DNA of 64,000 nt from Nitrospinaceae bacterium (lineage in GTDB: Bacteria; Nitrospinota; Nitrospinia; Nitrospinales; Nitrospinaceae). Positions 51,653 through 60,025 of the stretch are shown one piece after another. Each line of letters opens with the position of its first letter. The stretch's first letter is position 1. The notes beneath the pieces are model-generated. The model was not told the origin of the DNA, did no database searches, and worked only from the letters and a program-made list of their open reading frames with translations. A program made the position numbers and the translations under genes. The DNA lies in assembly GCA_029261535.1 (NCBI GenBank), contig JAJDBF010000029.1:1-64000 (forward strand). The letters run 5' to 3'.

Positions 51653-52024
51653 GTGGCGCGAATTGCAGGCATTGACATTCCCCGTGAAAAACGAGCGTAT
51701 ATTTCGCTGACTTATATCTACGGCATCGGGCGCACCCGTTCCGCGAAAATCCTGAAAGAGGCGAACATCGAACTTGTGACCCGGGTCAAGGACCTCACCG
51801 AAGACGAGGTGACTCGCATCCGTCACATTATCGATAAGGATTACGAGGTGGAAGGTGACCTCCGGCGTAATACGAATATGAACATGAAGCGTTTGATGGA
51901 CATCGGCTGTTACCGGGGATTGCGCCACCGGCGCGGTTTGCCGGCACGCGGTCAGCGCACGCACACCAATGCCCGCACCCGCAAGGGTCCGCGCAAGACA
52001 GTGGGCGCGAAAAAGAGCAAGTAA
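51653..52024 (+). CDS. rpsM: Ribosomal protein S13
   Basis: The 123-residue S13 contacts the P-site tRNA and forms the bridge to L5. It begins with GTG at 51653 behind AAAGGAG and has the '[26 protein letters not shown]' opening. The lysine-rich C-terminus is typical. Gap to rpsK is 28 bases. Confidence 0.96.
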   Translation: MARIAGIDIPREKRAYISLTYIYGIGRTRSAKILKEANIELVTRVKDLTEDEVTRIRHIIDKDYEVEGDLRRNTNMNMKRLMDIGCYRGLRHRRGLPARGQRTHTNARTRKGPRKTVGAKKSK

Positions 52025-52052
52025 CGGCAAGACACGAAAGGGCAATTGATTC

Positions 52053-52451
52053 ATGGCTGAAAAAGGCAAAGCAGGAAAAAGCGGAAAGAAAAAAAACAAG
52101 GTTGTTCCCGAGTCCGGGGTGGCGCATATCCGCGCGACCTTCAACAACACCATTGTGACCATCAGCGATTTGTCCGGCAACGTAGTTTCCTGGTCGAGTG
52201 CTGGTGCGCAGGGGTTCAAGGGTTCGCGCAAGAGCACACCGTTTGCGGCGCAGGTTGCGGCTGAGAAAGCGGCAACCCGGGCCAAGGAAATGGGTATGCG
52301 CAAACTGGAGGTCCATGTCAAGGGGCCGGGCGCAGGTCGTGAGTCCGCTATCCGTTCCCTGCAGGCATCGGGCATGGAGGTTTCTGTGATTCGTGACAAA
52401 ACGCCGATTCCGCACAACGGTTGCCGACCGCGCAAGCGTCGCCGCGTTTAG
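52053..52451 (+). CDS. rpsK: Ribosomal protein S11
   Basis: The 132-residue S11 carries '[40 protein letters not shown]' type sequence and the end '[12 protein letters not shown]'. The lysine/glycine-rich N-terminus is ordinary. A 165-base spacer separates it from rpsD and shows no terminator. Confidence 0.96.
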   Translation: MAEKGKAGKSGKKKNKVVPESGVAHIRATFNNTIVTISDLSGNVVSWSSAGAQGFKGSRKSTPFAAQVAAEKAATRAKEMGMRKLEVHVKGPGAGRESAIRSLQASGMEVSVIRDKTPIPHNGCRPRKRRRV

Positions 52452-52616
52452 CAGAGGAAACTCTGTAATTCGCATCGGGTAGCGAGGTGCTGGCGCACAG
52501 CCAGGCAAAAAGCATCCCGGAAAAAAGAGGCTAGTTGCCTCAGCAGAAGTTTTAGGGAAATTTAAAGCCATAATAAAAATTTTATTGAAACAATTAATTC
52601 TCAAGGGAGAGTGATT

Positions 52617-53249
52617 TTGGCCAGATATACCGGTTCTGTTTGCAGACTGTGCCGCCGCGAAGGCATCAAACTTTTTTTGAAAAGTCAACGGTGCGAGACT
52701 CCTAAATGCGCGATCGACAAGCGCCCGTACCCGCCAGGTCAGCATGGCCAGGGCAGAAGCAGGAGCAAGCCGTCTGAATACGGTATTCAACTGAGAGAAA
52801 AGCAGAAGGTGCGCAGAATCTATGGCGTGCTGGAAGGTCAGTTTCGCAAATACTTTAAAACGGCGGACCGGCGCAAGGGTGTGACCGGCGAATTGCTGTT
52901 ACAGCTTTTGGAAACCCGGTTGGACAACGTAGTGTATCGGTTGGGTCTTTCAGGGTCACGCAATCAGGCTCGTCAGCTGGTGCGGCATCGTTTTTTTACC
53001 GTGAACGGTCAGCGTGTCAATGTGCCTTCCTATATTGTGAAACAGGGCGATACCATTGGTATGGCCAAAGGCAAGGGCGAGAAAGCTCCAATCAAAAGTG
53101 CTATCGAGGCAAGCAAGGGAAAAACCCTGCCTTCATGGCTGGCGTTTGACTCAGACAAAATTGAAGGACTTATACAAACACTGCCGGCACGGGAAGACAT
53201 CACCCTGCCTATTCAGGAACAGATGATCGTCAACCTTTATTCAAGGTAA
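52617..53249 (+). CDS. rpsD: Ribosomal protein S4, zinc-binding type
   Basis: The 210-residue S4 nucleates the small-subunit body. It starts with TTG at 52617 (M-A-R-Y-T-G) with GGGAGAG at a good distance; a GTG six bases earlier fits the family less well. A four-cysteine zinc site (C9, C12, C26, C31) marks the C+ form. The S4 RNA-binding domain is in the middle. Confidence 0.95.
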   Translation: MARYTGSVCRLCRREGIKLFLKSQRCETPKCAIDKRPYPPGQHGQGRSRSKPSEYGIQLREKQKVRRIYGVLEGQFRKYFKTADRRKGVTGELLLQLLETRLDNVVYRLGLSGSRNQARQLVRHRFFTVNGQRVNVPSYIVKQGDTIGMAKGKGEKAPIKSAIEASKGKTLPSWLAFDSDKIEGLIQTLPAREDITLPIQEQMIVNLYSR

Positions 53250-53339
53250 AGCCCACACACGGGCCTTGCGACTTGCAGGCTCGACTCTTTTTTACCAATC
53301 AGGAAATACGACACACCACCATGCCTAGGAGACGCATCC

Positions 53340-54368
53340 ATGATGCAGGGAATCGTTAAGCCCAAGCGGCTTGATTTCGATAAAAAATCCCGAACCGATT
53401 TATACGGGAAGTTTACCACCGGACCCTTCGAGCGGGGTTACGGTATCACCGTAGGAAATTCATTAAGACGTATGCTGTTATCGTCCATCGAAGGGGCCGC
53501 TGTTATCGGTGCCAAATTCGAGGGCATCTACCACGAATTTTCCACCATCCCCGGTGTGCTTGAGGACGTGAGCGAGATCATCCTCAACCTGAAACAGCTT
53601 CATCTTCGGATGACGGGGCCGGACAACATCAAACGTCTCTATCTGAAAAAGAATTCAAAGGGAGAAGTGACCGGCAAGGATTTTAATTCCGATCCGGATG
53701 TGGTCATCATGAACCTCGACCATCGCATCGCCACGCTGGATACCAACGGCACTCTCGAAATGGAAGTCATCGTGACACGGGGTCGCGGCTACGTCCCTGC
53801 TGACCGGCATGATCTTGCCAACGAATCTGTTCAGATGATCCCGGTGGATGCATTGTTTTCGCCGATTCACAAGGTGAACTACCTGGTAGAAAAAACCCGC
53901 ATCGGTCAGTCCACGGATTACGATCAACTGGTCATGGAAATCTGGACCAATGGCGCGATTACCCCGGAAGATTCCGTAGCGCATGCCGCCAAGATCGTCA
54001 AAGACCACATGCAGATTTTCATCAATTTTGATGAAGAGCCAGAACCGGCACAACCGCAGGTCGATGAGAAAAAACAGAAGACACTCATTAACCTGTCGAA
54101 AAGTGTTGAAGAGCTTGAACTCTCCGTTCGATCCTACAACTGTCTCAAAAATGCGAATATCCAGACCATCGCAGAACTGGTACAAAAGGGTGACGGGGAG
54201 ATGCTCAAAACGCGGAACTTTGGCCGAAAATCCTTGAACGAGATTAAAGAAATCCTGGAAGAAATGGGACTCGGGCTCGGCATGAAGCTGGAAGAGGACG
54301 ATCTCAAACAAATCGCCACTCTGCGCAAGAAAAAAGAACTGGAGCCCGAGCCGGTGGAAAACCCCTGA
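53340..54368 (+). CDS. rpoA: RNA polymerase alpha subunit
   Basis: The 342-residue alpha subunit has the dimerising N-terminal domain ('[25 protein letters not shown]'). The C-terminal domain, which binds UP elements and activators, has '[24 protein letters not shown]' and '[13 protein letters not shown]'. AGGAG lies eight bases before the first of two ATGs. Confidence 0.98.
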   Translation: MMQGIVKPKRLDFDKKSRTDLYGKFTTGPFERGYGITVGNSLRRMLLSSIEGAAVIGAKFEGIYHEFSTIPGVLEDVSEIILNLKQLHLRMTGPDNIKRLYLKKNSKGEVTGKDFNSDPDVVIMNLDHRIATLDTNGTLEMEVIVTRGRGYVPADRHDLANESVQMIPVDALFSPIHKVNYLVEKTRIGQSTDYDQLVMEIWTNGAITPEDSVAHAAKIVKDHMQIFINFDEEPEPAQPQVDEKKQKTLINLSKSVEELELSVRSYNCLKNANIQTIAELVQKGDGEMLKTRNFGRKSLNEIKEILEEMGLGLGMKLEEDDLKQIATLRKKKELEPEPVENP

Positions 54369-54420
54369 GTCTGTTTCAGGGTTCCATCCATTTTTAACCC
54401 GAACATAAGTTGTAACCGTT

Positions 54421-54951
54421 ATGCGACATCTTAAATCAGGTAGAATACTGGGCCGTTCCTCCGCCCATCGCAAGGCACTGTTCCGCAATCTGGTCACCGC
54501 GTTGATCTTTCGCGAACGTATCACCACCACGCTGGCCAAGGCAAAGGAACTACGTAGCCACGCTGAAAAAGTAATCACGCTCGGAAAAAAAGGCACCCTC
54601 CATGCACGACGCAGAGCCTTGCGCGTGATCAAAACCAAAGAGGCGTACCAGAAATTGTTCGGCCCCTTGTCGGAGCGTTTCGCTGAACGCAATGGCGGGT
54701 ACACGCGCATTCTAAAGATGGGCCACCGGCGCGGCGATGATGCCCCTATGGCGATCATCGAACTGGTCGATCGCGAAGGCGATGCCCCGGTAGAGGAACC
54801 GAAAAAAGGCAAAAAAGCGCAACCCAAACAGGCTGAAGCAAAAAAAGCAGAAGCTCCGAAAGAAGCCAAACCCAAAGCCAAAGCCAAAAAAGAAGAAAAG
54901 ACTGAGAAAGAATCTCCGGATGCTGACTCCAAGGACGAAGCCGCCGAGTAG
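54421..54951 (+). CDS. rplQ: Ribosomal protein L17 with acidic/lysine tail
   Basis: The L17 core is residues about 1-120 ('[24 protein letters not shown]' to '[12 protein letters not shown]'). The remaining 56 residues are a lysine-, glutamate-, alanine- and proline-rich extension absent from most L17 proteins, which are about 120-130 residues long. It is probably disordered. It is the last gene of the superlocus before the terminator. Confidence 0.95.
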   Translation: MRHLKSGRILGRSSAHRKALFRNLVTALIFRERITTTLAKAKELRSHAEKVITLGKKGTLHARRRALRVIKTKEAYQKLFGPLSERFAERNGGYTRILKMGHRRGDDAPMAIIELVDREGDAPVEEPKKGKKAQPKQAEAKKAEAPKEAKPKAKAKKEEKTEKESPDADSKDEAAE

Positions 54952-54973
54952 TTCTAAAAAAATAGCGCAAATT

Positions 54974-55013
54974 AAATCCCCCGTGCCCTCAAAGGGTCGG
55001 GGGATTTTTTTTT
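54974..55013 (+). terminator. Intrinsic terminator after rplQ
   Basis: A G+C-rich stem (ATCCCCCG paired with CGGGGGAT, extended by CCCT/AGGG around a three-base loop) is followed by a nine-T run. This is a strong terminator for the ribosomal superlocus. Confidence 0.9.
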
Positions 55014-55040
55014 GTGGACGATCGACTGAGGTAAAGGGGG

Positions 55041-55319
55041 TCAAGTTTTTGGGGAAGTTAAGAGTCGCTTGAAAATAGAAATGAACTCTTTCTGCAATTC
55101 CTCTAATGAATCAAAATCCTCTTTTTCCAAACGATGGTCTTCACCTTCCCCTTGGATTTCTGCTCCATCCTCATATATCCAAAACTTGAAATCTAAAATC
55201 TTGCCCTCTACATAGTTTTCCTCTCTACCAAAAACAAAAGATTTTTCCAAAAAACTATGAATTGAAGGACTCATCAGCTCGATTAATGCCCTATTACATT
55301 TATTTTGGAAAGGGGTCAC
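55041..55319 (-). CDS. Small hypothetical protein (92 aa)
   Basis: I do not recognise it. The 92 residues include an acidic C-terminal half ('EDHRLEKEDFDSLEELQKEF') without signal peptide. The frame opens with GTG, while an internal ATG at 55274 gives 77 residues and has a GAG-like site close by, so the start is uncertain. Base composition is A+T-rich like the first gene of the window, unlike the adjacent ribosomal genes. It lies convergent with the superlocus terminator. Confidence 0.5.
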   Translation of the reverse strand: MTPFQNKCNRALIELMSPSIHSFLEKSFVFGREENYVEGKILDFKFWIYEDGAEIQGEGEDHRLEKEDFDSLEELQKEFISIFKRLLTSPKT

Positions 55320-55510
55320 TGAATTAATTTAGCCTTCTCAAAGTAAATCAAAAATATCCTGTATTCACCATTTCAATCGAAAAAGTTAACGGGGTCGTTG
55401 GACGTGTAGCCGTACAAATTCGTTTCAATTTCTGGGGGTTTCCCGACACTATCTTAAAATTGGTAACCTTGTTTTATTCGCGTCCAGTTCTTGCTGGAGT
55501 AAATCGGCTG

Positions 55511-55556
55511 CCCCACCGCAAGGTGGTCAGCCCGTTACCTCCACCGGAAGGTGGGG
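55511..55556 (+). repeat. Dispersed repeat family B, double hairpin copy
   Basis: Two short hairpins, CCACC-gcaa-GGTGG and CCACC-ggaa-GGTGG, flank 'cagcccgttac'. They overlap the 3' end of the next gene on the minus strand. Confidence 0.55.
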
Positions 55557-55973
55557 TTGCCATTCCTTGGACTTGCGATCCGGTAGTGACGGGTGGCGTT
55601 TGATGCGGTAGTTGGTGTTTTCTTTTACCCAGTCGAGCAGTTCATCATAAGACCGGAAATGCTCGGTGAACCCGTATTCGTCCGCCGTGTATTCGCACGA
55701 TTCGATACTGTGCTCGCGGCAGATGTAGGGGCGGGTTTCGTAGATACCGCACTGATTATTATCCGTCAGAAACTGACAGCGCGAATCGACCATGATGTAC
55801 CAGCTTTTGCGCTCGATATAAAAAGTCACCCCTTTGTGAGCAATCTGCCACAGCAGGGCTTCGTAGTCCTTGCGCGTTTCCGGTTCATCAATTTCAAATG
55901 CGAAGTAAGTGCAACATTTCGCGGGCATACAGAACTGGCATTGATCCCAGGGTTGTTTTATTTTTGCAGGCAT
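55527..55973 (-). CDS. YkgJ-type cysteine-cluster protein
   Basis: The 148-residue protein has eight cysteines spaced as in the YkgJ/UPF0153 family: C12, C15, C20, C21, C66, C75, C85, C93. Conserved stretches are 'CCTYFAFEI' and 'CGIYETRPYICREH'. The cluster probably binds zinc or an iron-sulfur centre. No enzymatic role is established for the family. The ATG at 55973 is followed immediately by a basic N-terminus. It has no operon partner. Confidence 0.85.
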   Translation of the reverse strand: MPAKIKQPWDQCQFCMPAKCCTYFAFEIDEPETRKDYEALLWQIAHKGVTFYIERKSWYIMVDSRCQFLTDNNQCGIYETRPYICREHSIESCEYTADEYGFTEHFRSYDELLDWVKENTNYRIKRHPSLPDRKSKEWQPHLPVEVTG

Positions 55974-56320
55974 GATGGCTTCCTTAAGGTTTTTTTAGAG
56001 GGTATTCAAATACAAAATTTTATGACCCGGTGATTGGCTCCGCCATTTTTAGTGAGCGGTTGTGTCAATATTTAAACTGGAGAAGCTCATGACCGCAAGT
56101 AAAATCATATAATACGCTGGCAAGAGCTGAGCGAATGACGGAACAACAACCGCTATGCTAGTCTCCCCGTCCTGCTTTGGCAAGCCTCGGTTGCCGGGTT
56201 TTTTAAATTTTAAGACTATGAAGCTCCTTATGTTTCTTGTTTGGAGTAAAATTTTCAGGATTTGCTGGTTGTTCCATAGTCTGTTTTGCCTTCTAATAAA
56301 ACATAGGAGGAAGCGGACGG
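55974..56320. other. Spacer before the DUF6498-like gene
   Basis: No coding region is supported here. The right end carries AGGAGG, the ribosome-binding site of the next gene. A+T-rich bases near 56200-56280 may hold its promoter, but I could not pick a clear pair of hexamers. Confidence 0.4.
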
Positions 56321-56941
56321 ATGATCGAAAACATTCAGAAATATTTAGGAACTTCGGCAGTGGTTTTGTTGGTTGCCAATACCCTGCCCTTGATTTGCGT
56401 ATTGCTATTCGACTGGCAAGTATTTTTCCTGATTGCATTGTACTGGATGGAAAACGTTATCATTGGTCTGCTCAACATCGTCCGCTTTTTCACCATTCTT
56501 TTTCTAAATAAAGCGTGGGACGCTATTTTAATGATCCCGTTTTTCACCGTTCATTATGGGATGTTCACCGGCGTTCATGGGTTGTTTGTCGTGGCACTGT
56601 TCGGCAAGAACGTTCCAAAAGGCGGCGATAATTTTATGGACGTTCTTCCGGTGATTCTGGATCAGCCGGGAATGATTGTGGCGGCCATCGGTTTGTTGGG
56701 CAGTCATCTGGTGAGTTACTTCATTAATTTTCTTGGCAACGGAGAATACCGGAAGGCCACCACTCAGCAGTTGATGAGTGCGCCTTACAAGCGCATCGTC
56801 ATTCTGCATATCACCATCCTGTTTGGTGGATTCCTGGTCATGTCGACCGGAGAAAATATTCTGGCGTTGTCGTTGATGGTGGTGCTGAAAATCGGCATGG
56901 ATTTATGGGCGCATGTAAAAGAGCACGATTTTTCGGTGTGA
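56321..56941 (+). CDS. DUF6498-like integral membrane protein
   Basis: The 206-residue protein has about five hydrophobic segments and the motif 'YWMENVIIGLLNIVRF', a good match to the DUF6498 type of uncharacterised membrane proteins. The other markers are 'FFTVHYGMFTGVHGLFV' and the final 'LKIGMDLWAHVKEHD'. AGGAGG precedes the ATG by about ten bases. No function is known, and no co-transcribed neighbour gives a hint. Confidence 0.72.
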   Translation: MIENIQKYLGTSAVVLLVANTLPLICVLLFDWQVFFLIALYWMENVIIGLLNIVRFFTILFLNKAWDAILMIPFFTVHYGMFTGVHGLFVVALFGKNVPKGGDNFMDVLPVILDQPGMIVAAIGLLGSHLVSYFINFLGNGEYRKATTQQLMSAPYKRIVILHITILFGGFLVMSTGENILALSLMVVLKIGMDLWAHVKEHDFSV

Positions 56942-56973
56942 CCTTGCGGGTGCTCGACGCACGGGCAACGGGA

Positions 56974-57001
56974 TTCAAGAACGCGAATAGCGATTCTTGA
57001 A
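56974..57001. repeat. 28-bp hairpin repeat, copy
   Basis: It is identical to 22119-22146 except for one base. It lies just after the membrane protein gene and could act as an mRNA end structure. Confidence 0.8.
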
Positions 57002-57042
57002 CATGCCACCATGCGCTCTTGGATTGTTGTTTGCTAGTAAAT

Positions 57043-57081
57043 GGTCAGCCCGTTAGCCCCACCGGACCTTGCGGTCAGCCA
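57043..57081 (+). repeat. Dispersed repeat family B copy
   Basis: It reads 'ggtcagcccgttagccccac' followed by 'cggaccttgcggtcagccaa', a combination of the pieces seen near 1863 and 8099. Confidence 0.6.
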
Positions 57082-57162
57082 ACAGAAAATATTTTACGTA
57101 TGCGCCGAAACGGTTGACTGTTTTTATACGGTTAACACGTCAGCCGTGCGCCAAAAAGGTGG

Positions 57163-58698
57163 CTATTTTATGAGGAGGTAGAACATTTTGCCGCGTTTCA
57201 TGAAGCGTCCGGCTTTGGCTCCGGCTTTTTCTCCGACACCGAAATAGAGGTCGGCGCGGCCTCGGCCTTTGATGGCGGAGCCGGTATCCTGATCGAGCAC
57301 GAAGCGCGAGAACGGTTGCCAGTGTGTGATTTTATTGTTGGCGTTGAGGATGGGTTTGTTGGCGGTGATGAAGACCAGTCCGCCGCCAGGATAGAGGGAT
57401 TTGTCGGTGGCGATGGCACGACCGCCGATCAGTTCGGCCCCGGTGGAGCCGCGCGGCCCGTTGCCGCCCATGCCGAAGAAAATGTAGCGTTCATTTTTAA
57501 AAAGATATTTCGGGATGTCTTCCGGATGCTCGCGGAAATAGCGTTTGATGCCCTGCATGGAACCTTGTCCTGTCGTGATGATGCCGTCCCGAATCATCAT
57601 CCTGCCGACACTTTTATAAGGTCGTTCGTTCGATCCCATGTATTGCACAGCTTCCAGTTTTTCGCCATCAAATTGCAGGAAGCCTGATCCCTGAATGTGG
57701 AGAAAGTAACCTTCCATCTGATCCTTGAGCCATGCGACTTCGAGATTTTTATCGGCCAGCACTTCGCGACCGTCGATGGCCTCGCGCGTCAGTTCCACCG
57801 GGCGGGTGGACGCGACTAGATGAAAGCCGTAGTCCCGGCGGGTTTGCATGGCTCTTTCATAGGAAGATTCGACCGATTGCCCGGCACCCGGTTTACGGTA
57901 AAGCGGGTACGGGTATTCGCGGCTCCAGGTACGGCTTGCCGGAATCACCGGCGTGTAATAGCCGGTGAACAACACCCGGTGTTGGTTACCGGTGCCAACC
58001 GGGATCACATAAAAGCGTTGTTTGATTTGTTGATTGAATTCCTCCGGCGACAATTGCTCGTCCATGAGGTATTCAAATTCGACCAGGGTGTCGTATAACC
58101 GCGCCTGGGTGATGAACAGGTCGCCCAGCCGAACACGCTCTCCCGGGTCCTTGCCTTCCAAAATATTAAGATGGCGCCGCAGGGTTTCCCTTAACGTTGC
58201 AGGTTCCAGATCATCAAGAAAAGAATCCGGCAGGTCGACCGCCTCGACATTCAGCGGCGGGTACATGGGGATATGAGATCGGGTAACACCGGGGCTCGGT
58301 CTGTTTTTCTTCGCCGTCTTGCGGGGAGACTGGATTGCTGGAGGTGATTTATATAAAGGAGCCGGTGGCAGGCTGGCGACAATTGTATTTTTGGAATGAT
58401 GTTCTGCGCCGGGAAGCCGGTCCAATTTTGTTTCCATGGAATCACGGGACGGAGCCGGCGGCGTGGCTTGCTCTATGGTAGCCGAGTTTGAGATGCGTGC
58501 CTGGTTTTCCGAAGACGGCTTGACATTATTCTCAACCAGCTTCTGTTGGGATTCCTGTTGGTCCCAAACATTTTTTGTGTTGCCTCCACTTTCAAATGTT
58601 GCGCAGGAGCTGAGCAGAAGGAAAAAAGTGACAGCAAAAATTTGTGGTGGAACCGGAAGGTAGATTCGATGGTGGGTTTTATCAGGAGGAGTCATCAT
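57163..58698 (-). CDS. mltA: Membrane-bound lytic murein transglycosylase A
   Basis: MltA cleaves peptidoglycan to form 1,6-anhydromuropeptides. It is a lipoprotein: the signal peptide ends in LLLSSC with the lipidated C32. A disordered region of about 120 residues (unusually long, serine/proline-rich) comes before the MltA barrel, with 'YYTPVIPASRT' and 'EGYFLHIQGSGFLQFDGE'. The C-terminal 3D domain has 'DQDTGSAIKGRGRADLYFG', including conserved aspartates D469, D471 and D483 near the catalytic site. At 511 residues it is longer than E. coli MltA because of the linker. No obvious ribosome-binding site precedes the start (two ATGs in a row). Confidence 0.9.
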   Translation of the reverse strand: MMTPPDKTHHRIYLPVPPQIFAVTFFLLLSSCATFESGGNTKNVWDQQESQQKLVENNVKPSSENQARISNSATIEQATPPAPSRDSMETKLDRLPGAEHHSKNTIVASLPPAPLYKSPPAIQSPRKTAKKNRPSPGVTRSHIPMYPPLNVEAVDLPDSFLDDLEPATLRETLRRHLNILEGKDPGERVRLGDLFITQARLYDTLVEFEYLMDEQLSPEEFNQQIKQRFYVIPVGTGNQHRVLFTGYYTPVIPASRTWSREYPYPLYRKPGAGQSVESSYERAMQTRRDYGFHLVASTRPVELTREAIDGREVLADKNLEVAWLKDQMEGYFLHIQGSGFLQFDGEKLEAVQYMGSNERPYKSVGRMMIRDGIITTGQGSMQGIKRYFREHPEDIPKYLFKNERYIFFGMGGNGPRGSTGAELIGGRAIATDKSLYPGGGLVFITANKPILNANNKITHWQPFSRFVLDQDTGSAIKGRGRADLYFGVGEKAGAKAGRFMKRGKMFYLLIK

Positions 58699-58862
58699 TC
58701 AAGTGTGTGTTCCGTGGACGGTAAACGAAATGTATTTTGTGATGCGCTCAAAAACTGTTGCTGACACAATACCGGTAAGCGAACTGCCCCACCGGACCTT
58801 GCGGAAGAATTTGGCGATGCGCTCAAAAATTTCTGATAGCTCACGTCGCCCTCCGCCAGGAG

Positions 58863-59309
58863 TTATTTCATTTCGAGGATGGCCTGGTTGGCCAGATAAT
58901 CGGCCCGTTCATTTTCCGGATGGCCCGAATGACCGCGCACCCAGAGCCACGAAATTTTGTGTGTTTTGTTGAGCCGGTCCAGCTTTTGCCAGAGCGGTTT
59001 GTTTTTGACTGGTTGTTTGGATGCCGTCATCCAGTTTTTTCTGATCCAGCCGGGAAGCCATTCCGTCATGCCCTTGACCAGGTATTGCGAATCGGTGGTC
59101 AGGTCGACCCGGCTGGGTTCCGGCAGGTGTTCGAGCGCGACAATGGCGGCGGTGAGTTCCATGATATTATTGGTGGTGTCTCGCTCCGACCCTTTGATTT
59201 CCTGAGTCTGACCGTTGTTGCGGATAAGGCAACCGTAGCCTCCGGGGCCGGGGTTGCCCTTGCAGGCACCATCAGTGAAAATTTCAATTTTTTTTGTTGG
59301 GGTTGTCAT
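58863..59309 (-). CDS. rnhA: Ribonuclease HI
   Basis: The 148-residue enzyme degrades RNA in RNA-DNA hybrids. All catalytic residues are present: D13 in TDGACKGNPG, E51 in NIMELTAA, D73 in TTDSQYL, H127 and D137 in NERADYLA. A basic handle region follows ('KNWMTASKQPVKNK'). It is upstream of mltA on the same strand, with 164 bases between that contain repeat pieces ('gatgcgctcaaaaa' twice, at 58741 and 58815). Confidence 0.96.
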   Translation of the reverse strand: MTTPTKKIEIFTDGACKGNPGPGGYGCLIRNNGQTQEIKGSERDTTNNIMELTAAIVALEHLPEPSRVDLTTDSQYLVKGMTEWLPGWIRKNWMTASKQPVKNKPLWQKLDRLNKTHKISWLWVRGHSGHPENERADYLANQAILEMK

Positions 59310-59467
59310 CGCGATGGAGGGCGTTTCCGTAATCTATTGTTTTCAAAAACAAAACAGCCACATCATAGCATATTCTACAGAAACTGTTAAAATCCTTAGA
59401 ATCTTTTTGGGATTTATCGAGTCTTTTATAGAGAAGGATACTATTTTCAACTTATTTGCAGGGAATT

Positions 59468-59980
59468 ATGACCGCTTTTAATTCAGATGTTCCACCGTCC
59501 GAAATCAACTTCCAGTGTGGCGATGCGATCCAGGTTTGCATCGCGATTGAGCGTGAGGGGATATCCTTTTACGAGCAGGCTATCAAGAAGGCGAGTGATT
59601 CAAGAACCAAAGAAGTGTTCCGTCGGCTGGGCAAGGACGAGCGCGATCACTCCAAAACCCTGCAGGCAAAATGGAAACATCTTCAGCCTGCGGTCAACAA
59701 GCGGTCGCCCACCAACGAAGAGGTCAATCGTTTTATTCAGACTGAAGTGAAGGGCAAAGTGTTCGACATTGATTTGTTGAAGATCCCCGATTTGAAAACG
59801 GATCTGGATGCGGTGGAGTTTGGAATAGCCTGCGAAAAGCGATCGATTGAAATATTAGGTTACCTGCTAGGTGCTGAGCGCAAGATTGATGTCAAAGTCG
59901 TATTCTCCCACCTGCTGGTCGAAGAAAAAAAACACCTGGCGATTTTAGAAGCCCTGAAAGCCGACCTCCTAAAGGGATAA
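59468..59980 (+). CDS. Ferritin-like diiron protein, rubrerythrin-type
   Basis: The 170-residue protein is an all-helical four-helix bundle with iron-ligand motifs: an early glutamate in 'AIEREGISFYEQA', a first ExxH in 'KDERDHSKTL', a glutamate in 'FGIACEKRSIEIL', and a second ExxH in 'LVEEKKHLAIL'. That pairing matches the rubrerythrin group, which handles peroxide or iron. No C-terminal rubredoxin domain is present. The ATG at 59468 follows AGGGAATT; a TTG four codons earlier is less likely. The A+T-rich leader from 59310 to 59467 may contain its promoter. Confidence 0.75.
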   Translation: MTAFNSDVPPSEINFQCGDAIQVCIAIEREGISFYEQAIKKASDSRTKEVFRRLGKDERDHSKTLQAKWKHLQPAVNKRSPTNEEVNRFIQTEVKGKVFDIDLLKIPDLKTDLDAVEFGIACEKRSIEILGYLLGAERKIDVKVVFSHLLVEEKKHLAILEALKADLLKG

Positions 59981-60025
59981 CTTTTCCCCCTACGCGCTCC
60001 TGCCTGGGTGGCACTCGCGTGTAAG

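Noticed and set aside
53655..54932. A 425-codon minus-strand frame over rpoA and rplQ
   Set aside because: It is the complementary shadow of rpoA and rplQ; its composition is biased and no domain is visible.
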